Part shown: positions 63,617 through 64,000 of the stretch, piece by piece | Position numbering within the stretch: the stretch's first letter is position 1 | Layout: each line of letters begins with the position of its first letter | Assembly: GCF_042186555.1 (NCBI RefSeq) | Contig: NC_133328.1 | Location: 60,621,431 to 60,685,430 of the forward strand | Direction: 5' to 3' | Source: Aquarana catesbeiana | Lineage: Eukaryota > Chordata > Amphibia > Anura > Ranidae | DNA: 64,000 nucleotides | Translations under genes and position numbers: made by a program | Notes under the pieces: model-generated | What the model was told of the DNA's origin: nothing | The model's database searches: none | Seen by the model: only the letters and a program-made list of their open reading frames with translations

Positions 63617-64000
63617 TAAGTCTTGCTTGGGATTGGGGTGGAAGGCAAAGCATGACAATCACTGAAATATTTGCAATTCCTTATAATGCAGAACAACTAG
63701 AATCCAGTAGGGAGAACCATTACCATAACAGAAAAGTCTACAGCTAAGAAAGAAACCATTATGTTGCCTAATTTCTACAATATGTACATTTCTACAATAT
63801 ACAATAGTACATTTCTACAATATGTACCTGTGTACAATAACATGTTTTACCTAATAATTTAAGCAGCAATATGCAGGGGTAGCCATATAATACCTGTATA
63901 AACCATGAACACTGAGAATGCACTTGAAGCACCAAGAGGGTCGAAGTTTCTGCATCCCAGCTGCTTTAATATACATCATCTGTGAACCCCTGTGGCCTCA
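63617..64000. other. Unassigned non-coding stretch
   Basis: AT-rich with a local repeat of TACATTTCTACAATATGTAC at 63783-63830. Nothing else recognised. Confidence 0.4.

Noticed and set aside
1..64000. tRNA, rRNA or host protein-coding genes
   Set aside because: I looked for tRNA arm patterns, rRNA blocks and multi-exon coding signals; only transposon genes were found.

Overview
This is vertebrate nuclear DNA, almost certainly from a frog and most likely a ranid. I infer this from the repeat families, which I recognise as typical of ranid genomes: miniature elements ending in GTACACACGGTCGGA, TTAA-flanked elements ending in CCTCCCTGGCGG or CCACTTCC, several Tc1/mariner lineages, and a Penelope-like element. 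I found no host gene. Every long or meaningful reading frame belongs to a mobile element, and the rest is AT-rich unassigned DNA, minisatellites and nested insertions.

Layout. 1-5 kb: TTAA-flanked DNA transposons (one carrying a minisatellite) and a large palindromic insertion. 5.5-8.6 kb: a decayed copy of a gag-only LTR retrotransposon. 8.6-17 kb: DNA-transposon debris, Tc1 fragments and palindromic MITEs. 17.1-21.4 kb: a 63-bp minisatellite split by two Tc1 elements, each of which contains further MITEs. 21.4-22.1 kb: a LINE 3' fragment. 22.7-28.9 kb: MITEs, a hAT element with an internal minisatellite, and a TTAA element nested in a hAT. 30-33 kb: a Harbinger-type MITE, a solo LTR, and a minisatellite split by a hAT. 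33.6-34.8 kb and 37.0-40.9 kb are the most repeat-poor stretches. 35-37 kb: a rearranged Tc1 with a nested TTAA element. 40.9-42.3 kb: a second large palindromic insertion. 42.4-43.0 kb: a hAT with a perfect 8-bp duplication.

43.96-49.33 kb holds the best preserved element: a complete Penelope-like retroelement on the minus strand. It has terminal direct repeats, an intact ORF1, an intact reverse transcriptase/GIY-YIG ORF2, and a 14-bp target-site duplication. It landed in the end of an older Tc1 element.

52.1-62.9 kb is a four-level nest. A minisatellite is split by a hAT element; the hAT is split by a Harbinger element; the Harbinger element is split by a young gag-only LTR retrotransposon whose two 691-bp LTRs differ at 3 positions. 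The Harbinger part carries a well preserved three-exon Myb-like gene, a divergently transcribed MADF-type Myb/SANT gene that is now broken, and the N-terminal part of a HARBI1-like transposase. Its ends match the 0.43-kb MITEs elsewhere in the window, so it is their plausible source family.

Common thread: non-autonomous elements sit beside relatives that could supply their machinery (MITEs and Harbinger; palindromic insertions and the Penelope-like element; a gag-only LTR family with no pol visible). Boundaries given as approximate were read by eye from terminal motifs and could be off by tens of bases.
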